Part shown: one piece after another, positions 9,417 through 19,601 of the stretch
Position numbering within the stretch: the stretch's first letter is position 1
Layout of the letters: every line of letters starts with the position of its first letter
Source: Halieaceae bacterium
Lineage (GTDB): Bacteria > Pseudomonadota > Gammaproteobacteria > Pseudomonadales > Halieaceae
DNA: 64,000 bases
Direction: 5' to 3'
Assembly (NCBI GenBank): GCA_902547755.1
Contig: CACCPA010000009.1
Coordinates: 46,566-110,565 of the forward strand
The notes under the pieces: generated by a model
The model's database searches: none
Told to the model about the DNA's origin: nothing
Seen by the model: the letters and a program-made list of their open reading frames with translations, nothing else
Translations under genes and position numbers: made by a program

Positions 9417-10025
9417 TCATTTCAAGGGAGACAACTGATGCAGCCCGTCAGCGCTTCCGTCGGGATTGAGAGACAGGATCCGTCCATTCTCCAGCAACCA
9501 CACCTCAGCACATGAGCAATCGGGCTGCGTCCCCGAGTCAAATGTCACACATCTTAGATCGTGCTCGGCACGCCACCTACCCGTGACCTTTTTTACTGTA
9601 CCGCTATCATTTGCATCACTTGCAGGATTTGCTTGGGCCCACCATCGGCTCACGAAGGTCCCGTCCGCAAACCAATGTGTCTCTGCCGAAATACCGCGCT
9701 CATTCTGAACTTCACCGCGATCAATGACATCAGAAAATAGACGCATAATCTCTGCACTTGTCAGTCGTGTCTTACCAACGAGACCACGCGTTCGGCCCTC
9801 TTCTTTGATCGACACTGCCGACGCGTCGAGTACTAAAGCTATACCGAAAAATGCGAAGCCAACACGGATCGACGTCAGTAGTGACCATCGAAAAACATGC
9901 CGTGTATTGGAGAGAACGTCTTTCCTGTCCGCCTGCTTCCAAACACCAATCCCGAGCGTAATTTCGAACGGCCTTTTGACCTCAGACCGTTTAGGGTCGC
10001 TCTCGACTGTGTCAATCAAACTCAA
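9417..10025 (-). CDS. Hypothetical protein, probably exported or membrane-anchored
   Basis: I do not recognise this protein. With the TTG at 10025 as start it has about 202 residues. A hydrophobic segment (SIRVGFAFFGIALVLDASAV) lies about 60 residues in, followed by a polar domain with SAEIMRLFSDV, a Trp-rich stretch, and two close cysteines in QPDCSCAEV. The TTG overlaps the stop of the upstream permease as TTGA, the same overlap seen between pyrB and nudF. No ATG or GTG lies in frame before the hydrophobic segment. The start is uncertain; one could also begin at another TTG six bases downstream. Confidence 0.6.
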   Translation of the reverse strand: MSLIDTVESDPKRSEVKRPFEITLGIGVWKQADRKDVLSNTRHVFRWSLLTSIRVGFAFFGIALVLDASAVSIKEEGRTRGLVGKTRLTSAEIMRLFSDVIDRGEVQNERGISAETHWFADGTFVSRWWAQANPASDANDSGTVKKVTGRWRAEHDLRCVTFDSGTQPDCSCAEVWLLENGRILSLNPDGSADGLHQLSPLK

Positions 10026-11554
10026 GCCCTGATCTCTTTGACGTAGCGGTTGACCGCCCAAATTAGAATGAGGACCGGTAAACCCATCATGGATGAGATC
10101 AAAAAGAAGCTCTCATAACCCAACCAATCAACAATGGAGCCCGAATAACCGCCCATCAGCTTGGGAAATAAGGTCATGAGAGAGCTAAACATGGCATATT
10201 GCATCGCCGTAAACGAGAGATTTATAAGACTCGATAAATAAGCGATGAAGGCAGCTGCCGCTAAGCCTGCGGTGATGTTGTCTGCGCCGATCACGACATA
10301 CAGCAACGATAGGTTTCCAGCGTTTTGGACAACGAGGATAAACAACAAATTCGTGATGACAGTCATCACCGCGCCCAGCATTAAGACTTTAAGCACACCG
10401 AATCGGATGGTGAGAAATCCCCCGACAAAGCCACCCAAAATGGTCATCCAAATACCAAACACTTTGGTAACCGTAGCGATTTCATTTTTGCTGAATCCCA
10501 TATCCAGATAAAACACATTGGATATGACGCCCAACACGATGTCGGAAACACGATAGAAGCCGATGAGCAGTAACACCAAGATCGCCACCCTGCCATAGCG
10601 GCCAAAGAACTCAGCGATCGGATCGACATAGGTTTCTTGCAATGCTCGCCTATCAGCAATATTTAGCACCACCAGGACCCAGCTAATCACCCCAGCCAGA
10701 CCAACAGCGGCTAGAAGCCGAATAGCCTCCGTGGAAAATAAGGCTAATGACGCACCCACGCCAAGGCCCTCAAGCCCGATCCGAATTTCAGAAATACTGT
10801 TGGCAAGCCAGATGTAGGCAAACACAAGCGCGGACACGAAGCAGGAAAACAACAGTAAGAATCGGAGATAGTCACTGGTTGACTTGAGAAAACTCGATTT
10901 ACTGTGACTGTGGGGTTCCTTGATCGTCAATGTGGTGACGACACCAACGAGCATGGTACCCGCCATTGCCACATAGGTGAGTTGCCATGACGAATACACG
11001 TAGGCTTCCTCTGTCGTGCCCAGCCCCGATGCGAGATACAGTGCGCCAGCACCCGCAACAATTATTCCAATCCTATAGCCCGCGATGTAAGAGGCTGACA
11101 TCAAGGCCTGTAAGGTCTCCTCCGCAGCTTCAATGCGGTACGCGTCGATGACGATATCCTGTGTCGCAGACGAGAAACCGAGAAAGACCGCTGCATAGGC
11201 CATGTAACGAAGGCCCTCGGCACTCGCTGGATCACTCATAGCCATCCACAACATGGCTGAAATCACCATTAACTGTGATAGCAATAGCCAGCTCCGTCGC
11301 TTACCCAAAAACTGTTCGAGAAGCGGCAAAGGCAATTTATCGACCAGTGGCGCCCAAACGAACTTGAACGAATAACCAAGCGCTGCCCAACTGAAGTAGG
11401 TCACGGCACTGCGTTCGACGCCCGCCTCGCGAAGCCAAACAGAGAGCGTTCCGAAAATGAGCAGGAACGGCAGGCCTGCCGAAAATCCAAGAAACAGCAT
11501 AGCCAGCACGCGGGGGTGCGCATACGCAGATATTGAGTCAAGAGTACCTTGCAT
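10022..11554 (-). CDS. MFS permease, AmpG-like (muropeptide transporter family)
   Basis: The product (about 510 residues from the ATG at 11554) has 12-14 hydrophobic helices. Its N terminus, HPRVLAMLFLGFSAGLPFLL, and the following TYFSWAALGYSFKFVWAPLVD are characteristic of AmpG. AmpG imports GlcNAc-anhydroMurNAc peptides for cell-wall recycling and AmpR signalling. The SATQDIVIDAYR motif at the end of the N-terminal half is also AmpG-like. An insert of about 80 residues (EPHSHSKS onwards) separates the two halves. No ampD, nagZ or ampC neighbours are present, so the substrate is inferred from family alone. A GGGAT site precedes the chosen ATG; an upstream in-frame ATG at 11614 lacks similarity. 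Confidence 0.85.
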   Translation of the reverse strand: MQGTLDSISAYAHPRVLAMLFLGFSAGLPFLLIFGTLSVWLREAGVERSAVTYFSWAALGYSFKFVWAPLVDKLPLPLLEQFLGKRRSWLLLSQLMVISAMLWMAMSDPASAEGLRYMAYAAVFLGFSSATQDIVIDAYRIEAAEETLQALMSASYIAGYRIGIIVAGAGALYLASGLGTTEEAYVYSSWQLTYVAMAGTMLVGVVTTLTIKEPHSHSKSSFLKSTSDYLRFLLLFSCFVSALVFAYIWLANSISEIRIGLEGLGVGASLALFSTEAIRLLAAVGLAGVISWVLVVLNIADRRALQETYVDPIAEFFGRYGRVAILVLLLIGFYRVSDIVLGVISNVFYLDMGFSKNEIATVTKVFGIWMTILGGFVGGFLTIRFGVLKVLMLGAVMTVITNLLFILVVQNAGNLSLLYVVIGADNITAGLAAAAFIAYLSSLINLSFTAMQYAMFSSLMTLFPKLMGGYSGSIVDWLGYESFFLISSMMGLPVLILIWAVNRYVKEIRA

Positions 11555-11686
11555 CTGAACTATCCCGCTTGATCTGTCATCCCCGGTAAGAAGCCTGTGT
11601 CGAGTAGCACCCATGAAGTCAGAGTACTGAGCTTCAAGCGATGCACCTCGTCATAACAATGACTGTACCGACAAATAGACACAAAC

Positions 11687-11715
11687 AAAAAGCCCCGCTG
11701 GAGCGGGGCCTTTTT
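11687..11715 (-). terminator. Rho-independent terminator of the acyl-CoA ligase gene
   Basis: GCCCCGCT (11692-11699) pairs with AGCGGGGC (11702-11709). Five A precede it and five T follow it on the plus strand, so it can work in both directions. It lies 14 bases after the stop of the minus-strand gene at 11729-13354. Confidence 0.88.
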
Positions 11716-11728
11716 ACGTGTGGTTTAC

Positions 11729-13354
11729 CTACGCAGGAAACTGATAATCCTCGAACATCTCTCTGAGTTTCATCTTCTGGATCTTACCCGTCGCCGTGTG
11801 TGGCATCTCCTCGATGTACTGCACATCGTCTGGAATCCACCATTTTGCGATTTTTCCATCGAGGAAGGTCTTAAGCTCATCTGGGGTCACATCCCCCTGC
11901 CCATTCTTAACCACAACCAGAAGAGGCCGCTCACCCCACTTTGGATGAATGCGACCAATAACGGCCGCCTCGGCCACCATGGGGTGTCCCGTCGCACAGT
12001 TTTCCACCTCGATCGATGAAATCCATTCGCCACCCGACTTGATCACATCCTTCGTACGGTCAGTGATGGATACATTACCTCGAGCGTCGATGGTCGCAAC
12101 GTCACCGGTCTCGAACCAACCTTCTTCCGCATGTGCTGAGCTACCTTCAAGTTTGAAGTAGCTGGAGCAGATCCAAGGACCACGAACTTTGAGAGCACCA
12201 AAGGCAATACCGTCCCAAGGAAGCTCACTGTTGTCATCGTCTGTGATCTTCACCTCAACCCCAAAGATCGGCTGACCCACATTGGTCCGCATCGCAGCAA
12301 ACGAATCGGCATCGTACTGATGACGACGCGCACCGGAGGAATTAGAGGTACCAAGCGGGCTCATTTCGGTCATACCCCAGGCATGGCGTGTATCAACACC
12401 GTAGGTATCGAACTCTTCCATGACTGACAGTGGACAAGCGGAACCGCCCACCACCACTCGTTGGAGGGTCTCCACTCGCTCGCCGCTTGAGCGCAGGTGT
12501 GTCAGAAGGTTCAACCAAACGGTGGGTACACCGGCCGACATGGTGACGCCTTCCTCGTTGATTAATGTCGCCAACGTCGGGCCATCGCCCATTTTGTTGC
12601 CGGGCATAACCATCTTCGCGCCCGCTACAGGGCAGGCATACGGGTTGCCCCAGGCGTTGACGTGGAACATAGGGACAATCGGCAACACAACATCAGCCGA
12701 CGAGATATTCATGGAGTCGGGCATCATCGTGGCATAGGTATGCAGCACCGTTGAACGGTGACTGTACATAACGCCTTTTGGATTCCCGGTCGTACCCGAC
12801 GTGTAGCAAAGTGCACAGGCGTCATTCTCATCGATTGCAGGCCACGCATAGGTATCGGCCTGGCCCTCGAGCAACTGTTCGTAACAATGGACGTTAGCGA
12901 CGTTGGTGTCAGGCATGTGCTCAGGCGTTGTCACGACAACCCAACCCTTCACCCCGGGACACTGAGGCGCAACCTGCTCTATCAGTGGCCAGAAATCCGG
13001 ATCTAGAAAAACGTATTGGTCTTCCGCATGGTTAATGATGTAAACGATTTGCTCAGGGAATAGGCGCGGGTTAACGGTGTGACACACGTACCCAGAACAG
13101 GCGGATGCGTAATAGGTTTCAAAGTGGCGATAGTCGTTCCACGCGAGCGTCGCAATGCGATCGCTCTTGCTTAGCCCCCACCCGTCCATTGCATTCGCCA
13201 ATTGGCGGACACGAGCAAAAGAGTCCGCGTAGGTGTAGCGGTGGCGGGGATTATCCCGTGTAACAGATACGATCTCCTGAGCACCATGAACACGCTCCGC
13301 GTGCTCCATAATCGACGTAATCGTCAGTGGGAAATCCATCATCAAGCCTTGCAT
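11729..13354 (-). CDS. AMP-forming acyl-CoA ligase, AlkK/DmdB-like
   Basis: This 541-residue enzyme of the ANL superfamily activates a carboxylic acid to its CoA thioester through an acyl-adenylate. The P-loop-like [11 protein letters not shown] is at 184-194, and the hinge and C-terminal [23 protein letters not shown] and the TGKIQK lysine are present. The opening [22 protein letters not shown] and the length resemble both medium-chain AlkK ligases and methylmercaptopropionate-CoA ligases (DmdB). The substrate therefore cannot be fixed from sequence; a medium- or short-chain acid is the fair call. It is monocistronic, with a GAGAGG site and its own terminator. Confidence 0.9.
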   Translation of the reverse strand: MQGLMMDFPLTITSIMEHAERVHGAQEIVSVTRDNPRHRYTYADSFARVRQLANAMDGWGLSKSDRIATLAWNDYRHFETYYASACSGYVCHTVNPRLFPEQIVYIINHAEDQYVFLDPDFWPLIEQVAPQCPGVKGWVVVTTPEHMPDTNVANVHCYEQLLEGQADTYAWPAIDENDACALCYTSGTTGNPKGVMYSHRSTVLHTYATMMPDSMNISSADVVLPIVPMFHVNAWGNPYACPVAGAKMVMPGNKMGDGPTLATLINEEGVTMSAGVPTVWLNLLTHLRSSGERVETLQRVVVGGSACPLSVMEEFDTYGVDTRHAWGMTEMSPLGTSNSSGARRHQYDADSFAAMRTNVGQPIFGVEVKITDDDNSELPWDGIAFGALKVRGPWICSSYFKLEGSSAHAEEGWFETGDVATIDARGNVSITDRTKDVIKSGGEWISSIEVENCATGHPMVAEAAVIGRIHPKWGERPLLVVVKNGQGDVTPDELKTFLDGKIAKWWIPDDVQYIEEMPHTATGKIQKMKLREMFEDYQFPA

Positions 13355-13470
13355 GATCTACCTCTCTATTTGGATGTGTGTTGTTATTCAAAGGCTGGGG
13401 GGCAAGTAGCCTACAGCCATGGTTACTTATTTCAACAGGCGCGAAATGCGCCCGACCTTCTAGATTACAA

Positions 13471-13962
13471 TCATCGCCGATCACGACTTCGCTCAAGGTG
13501 CTCGCTCAGGAGAGACAACAGCTCTTCCATCTTTATACCGTAGGTGTCAGGCAAGCAAGCTTCTCGACCCGATAGCGTTTTAGACATCACTCTGCCAAAT
13601 TTGGAGACGTCGACACCTTGTTTGTAGTTCCATCCAACTAATCGCGTCGGGGGGACGTAGCGCCCGGACAGATTCCTAACAACAGCGATCCCGAAGCTGT
13701 CCACATCATCCCATTTAATGCGTTGCTTTCTACCGAATCCAAAACCGAACTCAAATTCGTCGTCTCTTAATTTTAAGTAGCCTCCACCCGTTATTAGTTG
13801 GACCACAAACACAACAGAACATAAACCGAAAAACAGGTAGCTTACATGTATCATCAGCTCACCATCTTGAGCCATGAAAACACCGGCAACAGTAAATAGT
13901 AAGGAGGCCAGCAACAGGAGCAGGCTTTTGGCTTTACTCGTATGGAGTGTGAGTTCCGACAC
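13471..13962 (-). CDS. STM3941-like membrane protein of unknown function
   Basis: The 163-residue product has two hydrophobic helices (about 11-31 and 38-58), followed by a soluble domain. Its pattern YLKLRDDEFEFGFGFGRKQRIKWDDVDSF, with a later YGIKMEELL, resembles the STM3941 group, which has a PH-like fold behind two membrane helices. No catalytic residues stand out. GTG is the only workable start, because an in-frame stop lies directly before it; a GGAGG is 13 bases away, which is far. It lies alone between the acyl-CoA ligase and the MBL hydrolase. Confidence 0.65.
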   Translation of the reverse strand: MSELTLHTSKAKSLLLLLASLLFTVAGVFMAQDGELMIHVSYLFFGLCSVVFVVQLITGGGYLKLRDDEFEFGFGFGRKQRIKWDDVDSFGIAVVRNLSGRYVPPTRLVGWNYKQGVDVSKFGRVMSKTLSGREACLPDTYGIKMEELLSLLSEHLERSRDRR

Positions 13963-14098
13963 TTAGCATTTGATGCCTCCTCCGCAAACAGAATGTGAGG
14001 TATAGGACAATACTAACCAGCCCAGTTTTTTAATGACCTCAATTCGCCGAGGCAAGCAAGCATCTTCCAGTTCTCAATTTGCTTCCGCGTTTCGAAAC

Positions 14099-14923
14099 TC
14101 AGCACATGGCCCATTGACCACTAATCTGTTCAGCCCGGCCTTCAACTTCTAGCTTAAGCAAATGCGCTAGCAATGACAGCTGCGCCCATCGGTGCATTGC
14201 TTCAGGGACGTCATCGTATACGGATACCACGAGCGTTTCGATAGACGCGGGACCGCCCCGCTCGAGATTCGCGACGACCTTAGCCTCTCGCATCAGTCGA
14301 TGACGCACGAGCTTTTCAACCTCATCGCGACAACCGGGAATGACTTCGCCGTGACCCGGCGCAATCGCGGTCACGTCGTAGTTCAACAGCCGCTGTAGCG
14401 ATTCGATATAGGCTTTCATATTTCCACCGGGCGGCACGATAACCACGGTCGATCCATTCATGATGTGATCACCCGCGAAAACCATCCCCTCTTCCTCTAA
14501 TAAAAAGCAGTAATGGTTATCGACATGCCCTGGGGTGTGGATGGCACGAATCGTCCAGTCGATGCCAGTAAATACAGCATCCTGCGTGAGATGCACGTCG
14601 GGCTTAAAGGTCAAATCCTGACGCTGATCATCGGCCGTCACCGCGCCAATCATGGGGACATTCAACTCACGCGCTAAGTGTGCCGCCGCCGGCGAGTGAT
14701 CTGGGTGCGTGTGCGTGCAAAAGATGTGGCTTATTCGACCATCCCCCACACGCAAAATGTGCTCAATATGCTCATCAATCGCTGGACCGGGATCAATCAC
14801 CACCACATCGTCTACGCCAATGAGGTAGGTGTTGGTCCCGGGGCCAGTCATCACACTCGGATTTGGCGCGACCAACCGCCGAATACGTGGCGATACCTGA
14901 ACTGCCTCATCGTAGCCTTGCAT
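14099..14923 (-). CDS. MBL-fold metallo-hydrolase, LACTB2-like
   Basis: This is a 274-residue metallo-beta-lactamase-fold protein. The metal motif HTHPDH is at 71-76, with later ligands in TPGHV (about 130), AGDH (about 150) and PGHGE (about 192). A C-terminal winged-helix-like segment (about 205-265) places it with the LACTB2/glyoxalase-II-like branch. Substrates in that branch include RNA and thioesters, so none is assigned here. It starts one base after the stop of fabV and is almost certainly translated from the same message. Confidence 0.85.
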   Translation of the reverse strand: MQGYDEAVQVSPRIRRLVAPNPSVMTGPGTNTYLIGVDDVVVIDPGPAIDEHIEHILRVGDGRISHIFCTHTHPDHSPAAAHLARELNVPMIGAVTADDQRQDLTFKPDVHLTQDAVFTGIDWTIRAIHTPGHVDNHYCFLLEEEGMVFAGDHIMNGSTVVIVPPGGNMKAYIESLQRLLNYDVTAIAPGHGEVIPGCRDEVEKLVRHRLMREAKVVANLERGGPASIETLVVSVYDDVPEAMHRWAQLSLLAHLLKLEVEGRAEQISGQWAMC

Positions 14924-14924
14924 A

Positions 14925-16115
14925 TCAGCTCACCAGCTGCGCGATGGTAACTGCGGGGTCAACATCAGCGTCGTAATCGACCCCGTCAACTTCAAATCCG
15001 AACAACTGTAAAAACTCTTGTCGGTAACCCGCGAAATCAGACAGGTCACTCAAATTGTCAGTGTCTATTTGATCCCACAGCCCAGCGACTTCTGCCTGAA
15101 CCTCGGGCAGGAGCTCAAGGTCATCCACGCGGCAGCGACCCTCGTCGTCCAGCGGCTTGTCACCGTAGAGCGCCTCACGGAATAGCCTGTCGATTTGCTC
15201 AATACACCCCTCGTGAGTGCCTTTTGCCTTCATCACTTTAAATAGAATAGCGAGGTATATCGGCATAGCGGGGATAGCGGCCGAAGCCTGGGTTACGACT
15301 GCTTTGAGAACTGAAACGCGCGCATCACCGCCCTTTGCTGCCAAGCGCTCTCGAATGGCGACGACCCGCTTATCAAGGTCCTTCTTTGCGGCGCCAATGG
15401 TGCCGTGCCAGTAAATATCCCAGGTTATCTTCTCGCCAATGTAGGTATAGGCCGTTGTCTTTGCACCTTCTGCCAAAACGCCCGCATCATCGAGCGCTTC
15501 AATCCACATCTGCCAGTCCTCACCGCCCATGACGGCCACCGTGTTGTCGATTTCCTCTTGAGAGGCGGGCTCTAGGTGAAACTCCTGAATGGTTCCCTTG
15601 TCAGTATTGATCCCCTTTTGCATGGCTGCGGATCCAATGGGCTTCAACGTTGATACGTGAACGTCGCCTGTCACAGGATGCGTACGGCGCGGTGCAGCAA
15701 GACTGTAGACAACAAGATCAACCTGCCCTAAATCCTGTTTGATCAGATCGATAACGCTGTCTTTGAGCTGCGCCGAAAAAGCATCGCCATTGATACTCTT
15801 GGCATACAGTCCGGCGTCTTCGGCATACCGATGAAAAGCGGCGGAGTTATACCAACCAGCCGTTCCCGGTTTCTTCTCGTTCCCCTCTTTTTCAAAAAAG
15901 ACGCCAATGGTGGCAGCACCAGAGCCAAAAGCCGCCGTAATCCGAGACGCCAGTCCATAACCTGTCGATGCGCCAAGCACGAGCACCCGCTTGGGTCCAC
16001 CGGCTACATCACCTTTCGATTTCACATGTTCAATCTGACGACGGACGTTCTCATCGCACCCAACAGGATGGGTCGTGGTACACAGAAATCCGCGAACTTT
16101 AGGTTTGATAACCAT
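14925..16115 (-). CDS. fabV: Enoyl-ACP/enoyl-CoA reductase FabV
   Basis: FabV reduces trans-2-enoyl-ACP with NAD(P)H, the last step of each fatty-acid elongation cycle. It is known for its insensitivity to triclosan. The family-defining Tyr-x8-Lys active site is Y235...K244 within [11 protein letters not shown], exactly at the usual positions. The nucleotide motif GASTGYG is at 48-54. The 396-residue length is standard. It is the first gene of a two-gene unit with the MBL hydrolase. No fabI is present in this window. Confidence 0.96.
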   Translation of the reverse strand: MVIKPKVRGFLCTTTHPVGCDENVRRQIEHVKSKGDVAGGPKRVLVLGASTGYGLASRITAAFGSGAATIGVFFEKEGNEKKPGTAGWYNSAAFHRYAEDAGLYAKSINGDAFSAQLKDSVIDLIKQDLGQVDLVVYSLAAPRRTHPVTGDVHVSTLKPIGSAAMQKGINTDKGTIQEFHLEPASQEEIDNTVAVMGGEDWQMWIEALDDAGVLAEGAKTTAYTYIGEKITWDIYWHGTIGAAKKDLDKRVVAIRERLAAKGGDARVSVLKAVVTQASAAIPAMPIYLAILFKVMKAKGTHEGCIEQIDRLFREALYGDKPLDDEGRCRVDDLELLPEVQAEVAGLWDQIDTDNLSDLSDFAGYRQEFLQLFGFEVDGVDYDADVDPAVTIAQLVS

Positions 16116-16231
16116 GGACTTAACTCTTACTCGAAATATCGGTGTAGAAGTCTAGCATGCAAGCAGTGTTTCGTTAGAGACTAGCGATGCGGTCTGGACC
16201 GCACCTCGAGTAACGATAACGGAGATCAACC

Positions 16232-16657
16232 ATGCAAGAATTCAACCCCATTTTGGGACCTGCGGCGCTACTCGCCACCTGGTCAGTCGTCATGTTTTTT
16301 ATCTATGTCATCCGAGTCATGGGCTCAGGTGCAAAACTGGGCGAGCTGCCTCCCGGGTTTAGAGGCCCCGACGGCGAAGCTGACGCTCCCGACAAAATGA
16401 AGTGGACACGCCACAACTACGAGCACCTGATGGAACAGCCTACGGCCTTCTATGCACTGGTCATCATTCTCGCCATGGTCGGTGACACGTCGACACCATC
16501 ACTCTATGCGGCTTGGACGTATGCCATCGCTCGTATTCTTCACAGCTTCTGGCAAATGCAAGTGAACACCATTCCTGTTCGCTTTCTACTCTTTACGATC
16601 GCGACCTTGGCACTTGCCATGCTCGGTGTCCACGCGGTCATGTTTACGCTGGTTTAA
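16232..16657 (+). CDS. MAPEG family membrane protein
   Basis: This 141-residue protein has four hydrophobic helices. The MAPEG pattern is visible in KWTRHNYEHLMEQPTAFYALVI (helix 2 region) and AWTYAIARILHSFWQM (helix 3). Eukaryotic MAPEG members handle eicosanoids and glutathione; bacterial ones are mostly of unknown role. GGAG stands before the ATG, and a clear terminator follows at 16701. It is divergent from fabV across about 115 bases. Confidence 0.85.
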   Translation: MQEFNPILGPAALLATWSVVMFFIYVIRVMGSGAKLGELPPGFRGPDGEADAPDKMKWTRHNYEHLMEQPTAFYALVIILAMVGDTSTPSLYAAWTYAIARILHSFWQMQVNTIPVRFLLFTIATLALAMLGVHAVMFTLV

Positions 16658-16700
16658 TAGCGTAGATGCTCTGGCATGCCCTGCCTAGGCACACGCTGAT

Positions 16701-16730
16701 GCCGGCTCGATCCAGAGCCGGCTTATTTTT
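16701..16730 (+). terminator. Rho-independent terminator after the MAPEG gene
   Basis: GCCGGCTC (16701-16708) pairs with GAGCCGGC (16715-16722) across a six-base loop and is followed by TTATTTTT. It separates the MAPEG gene from the fructokinase gene. Confidence 0.92.
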
Positions 16731-16748
16731 GACCCCCCCAACCGCTGG

Positions 16749-17690
16749 ATGACGCTTCCTCTCGAGAAACCCGCCCCTGTGACTGGTAAACCTTTATTGG
16801 CCGCTATCGAGGCTGGCGGTGCCAAATGCATTGTTTCGGTGGGAAGAGATCCAAACAAAGCAAAACGACATCGAATTGAAACCGCCTCTCCCAGCGAAAC
16901 CGCAGCATCGATTGAGCGCATTATTCGCGAGGAAATCGGCCGCAACGGCCTAGACGCAATCGGTATCGCAAGTTTTGGCCCGCTTAACGTAGACCCCGAA
17001 AGCGCTGATTACGGGCAAATAGGGCCAACGCCAAAACCTCACTGGGAGGCCTTCAATCTTAGAGCGCGTCTGCAGGAAGAATTTGATTGCCCTGTCATGT
17101 CGGAGTCGGACGTCAATGGTGCTGCGTTTGCTGAGGCGCACTGGCAACTCGACAGCCCTATTAAGCACTTAGCCTATGTCACGGTAGGCACGGGCATTGG
17201 TGTGGGCGTTGTGCAAAACGGCAGCATCGTTAATGGGAGGTCGCACCCGGAAATTGGCCACATTCGCGTCGAGCGACACCCAACTGATCGGACATTCTCG
17301 GGCACCTGCCCCTTTCACGGCGACTGTTTAGAAGGACTAGCCTCTGGACCCGCCATCGCTACGCGCTGGGGAGCCTCGCTGACCGAGCTTGGTCATGATC
17401 ATCCGGGCCTGGCGGTAGAGGGTTTCTATCTCGGCCAACTGGCCGTGAATCTCATCCTACATCATCGACCCGAAGCCATCATTTTTGGCGGCGGTGTCTC
17501 GCAAACACCAATGCTCCTCGAGAAAATTCGATATGAGTGCCTGCTATTGCTTGGGGACTACCTGTCTGAACTTGCTTCCCCAGACGCAATGGAGACATTG
17601 ATTGCATCACCGCGCCTAGAAAACGATGCGGGAATACTTGGGGCCTTTATAATGGCCCAGCGCACATTCTCAAGAACCAACAATTCGTAA
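16749..17690 (+). CDS. ROK family sugar kinase, probable fructokinase
   Basis: This 313-residue ROK kinase phosphorylates a hexose with ATP. Visible elements are the phosphate-binding IEAGGAKC near 20-27, the catalytic Asp in ESDVNGAA (D121), GTGIGVGVV at 147-155, and a zinc motif with EIGH (H171) and CPFHGDC (C187, H190, C193). The fructokinase-like sequence around the zinc loop suggests fructose as substrate; glucose or mannose is possible. It lies about 100 bases before edd, on the same strand. The product fructose 6-phosphate would need isomerisation to enter the pathway, and no pgi is seen here. Confidence 0.85.
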   Translation: MTLPLEKPAPVTGKPLLAAIEAGGAKCIVSVGRDPNKAKRHRIETASPSETAASIERIIREEIGRNGLDAIGIASFGPLNVDPESADYGQIGPTPKPHWEAFNLRARLQEEFDCPVMSESDVNGAAFAEAHWQLDSPIKHLAYVTVGTGIGVGVVQNGSIVNGRSHPEIGHIRVERHPTDRTFSGTCPFHGDCLEGLASGPAIATRWGASLTELGHDHPGLAVEGFYLGQLAVNLILHHRPEAIIFGGGVSQTPMLLEKIRYECLLLLGDYLSELASPDAMETLIASPRLENDAGILGAFIMAQRTFSRTNNS

Positions 17691-17736
17691 TAAAGCTACA
17701 TAAATGCGGGTTTAATCCGGTTTTTATCGCCAAATA

Positions 17737-17751
17737 TGTATTTTTATTACA
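17737..17751 (+). promoter_or_regulatory. HexR-like operator upstream of edd
   Basis: TGTATTTTTATTACA agrees with the HexR pattern TGTARTnnnAYTACA at all but one informative position. It lies 37 bases before the edd start codon. HexR is encoded at 24768, within the same cluster, and responds to KDPG in studied relatives. The assignment is by motif only. Confidence 0.75.
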
Positions 17752-17787
17752 TACTAGGCACCTCTTAATTATAAGGTTATACAGGCT

Positions 17788-19593
17788 ATGCACGCCGATA
17801 TTTTGCGCGTCACCCGTGCGATTGAAGAGCGCAGCCAAGACTTGCGTGACGACTACTTGAGTGACGTTGACGCGATGCGTTTGGGCGCACCGGATCGCAA
17901 GCAGCTCAGTTGCGGCAACCTCGCCCACGGTATGGCCGCCTGCTCCAGTGACGACAAGTCCGTTATCAAGCTCATGGACGCGGCCAATATTGGCATTGTG
18001 ACGGCACATAATGACATGTTGTCGGCACACGAGCCCTATAAAGATTACCCACAACGAATCAAAGCAGCGGCCCGACGAATGGGCAGCACTGCACAAATTG
18101 CCGGTGGTGTCCCCGCCATGTGTGATGGGGTAACCCAAGGCCAGTCAGGCATGGAGTTAAGCCTGTTCAGTCGCGACATTATCGCGCAAGCAACTGCGGT
18201 CTCGCTGTCTCATCAGATGTTTGACGCGGCATTGCTTCTGGGCGTCTGCGACAAAATCATCCCGGGATTATTGATTGGTGCGCTGCAATTTGGGCACTTG
18301 CCAGTCATGACGGTACCCGCGGGACCGATGACATCAGGTCTGTCTAACAAAGAAAAAGTTCGGATCCGACAATTGTTTGCTGAGGGCAAGATTGGCCGCG
18401 ATGAACTGCTCGAAGCGGAAAGCCAGTCTTATCATTCGCCCGGGACCTGTAATTTTTATGGCACAGCAAATAGTAACCAGGTCATGGTCGAAGCCATGGG
18501 TCTGCAGCTTCCCGGAAGCTCGTTCATCAATCCGGGCACGCCACTTCGCGATGCGCTGACGGATTTCGCCGCCGAGCACATCACACGCATCACCGCCCAA
18601 AGCCGAGACTATCGCCCCATGGCAGAGGTGGTTGATGCTCGCGCGCTAGTCAATGCCTTGGTCGCCCTCCTTGCATCAGGGGGCTCTTCCAATCACTGCA
18701 TTCACTTAATTGCGATCGCGCGAGCCGCTGGCTATCGCATGAACTGGTCCGATTTCGATGCGATCTCATCTGTCACTCCGCTCATTGCCCGCGTTTATCC
18801 AAACGGATCAGCGGATGTGAATCACTTCCATGCCGCGGGTGGTACAGGCGCACTCTTCACTGCGTTGTTAGATGCGGGCCTGATGCACGCCGATGCTAAA
18901 ACCTGTTTTGGTGATGGGTTTGGTGACTTCTGTCAGGAGCCGACCCTAATTGACGGTCAAATCGAATGGCGCTCGGCCGCGGCAACCAGCCTTGACCCTG
19001 AAATCCTTACAACACCGGCAACGCCGTTTGCATCCAATGGCGGCGTGAAGCTTCTAGAGGGCAATCTGGGCCGCAGTGTCATCAAGACATCATCGGTTCA
19101 GGAGCAACACCACATTGTGGAGGCGCCAGCCGTTGTTATTGATGATCAGGATGATCTAAAGCCTCTGTTTGAAGCAGGCGAACTCGACAAGGATTGTGTG
19201 GTCGTTGTGCGCTTCCAGGGTCCTGCGGCAAATGGCATGCCCGAACTCCACAAGCTTACGCCGATGCTCGGCGTATTGCAGGATAGAGGCCACAAAGTAG
19301 CCTTGGTGACCGATGGGCGTATGAGTGGCGCATCAGGTAAAGTTCCGGCAGCTATTCACTTGGTCCCTGAAGCATCGCAAGGGGGTCCGCTTGCTAAAAT
19401 TCAGACCGGTGATGTGATTCGACTGGATGCCACAACCGGCGAGCTGTCGGCGCAAATCGATGAAACAGAATTAAAAAGCAGGACAGAAGCACAGGCACCT
19501 AATGTGCCAAGGACAGTCGGTCGCGGGTTGTTTAGCAACAATCGACTAGCCGTCAGCAACGCCGAGGAAGGCGCATCGTCACTGTTTATTTAA
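17788..19593 (+). CDS. edd: Phosphogluconate dehydratase
   Basis: Edd dehydrates 6-phosphogluconate to 2-keto-3-deoxy-6-phosphogluconate, the first step of the Entner-Doudoroff pathway, using a [4Fe-4S] cluster. The 601 residues match the family. Likely cluster cysteines are C112 ([10 protein letters not shown]), C154 ([10 protein letters not shown]) and one in [14 protein letters not shown] near 220. Near the C terminus, [19 protein letters not shown] is the conserved IlvD/Edd signature. It heads a tight operon edd-glk-eda-zwf-pgl, with a HexR-like operator upstream. Confidence 0.97.
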   Translation: MHADILRVTRAIEERSQDLRDDYLSDVDAMRLGAPDRKQLSCGNLAHGMAACSSDDKSVIKLMDAANIGIVTAHNDMLSAHEPYKDYPQRIKAAARRMGSTAQIAGGVPAMCDGVTQGQSGMELSLFSRDIIAQATAVSLSHQMFDAALLLGVCDKIIPGLLIGALQFGHLPVMTVPAGPMTSGLSNKEKVRIRQLFAEGKIGRDELLEAESQSYHSPGTCNFYGTANSNQVMVEAMGLQLPGSSFINPGTPLRDALTDFAAEHITRITAQSRDYRPMAEVVDARALVNALVALLASGGSSNHCIHLIAIARAAGYRMNWSDFDAISSVTPLIARVYPNGSADVNHFHAAGGTGALFTALLDAGLMHADAKTCFGDGFGDFCQEPTLIDGQIEWRSAAATSLDPEILTTPATPFASNGGVKLLEGNLGRSVIKTSSVQEQHHIVEAPAVVIDDQDDLKPLFEAGELDKDCVVVVRFQGPAANGMPELHKLTPMLGVLQDRGHKVALVTDGRMSGASGKVPAAIHLVPEASQGGPLAKIQTGDVIRLDATTGELSAQIDETELKSRTEAQAPNVPRTVGRGLFSNNRLAVSNAEEGASSLFI

Positions 19594-19601
19594 GGAAAGA
19601 T

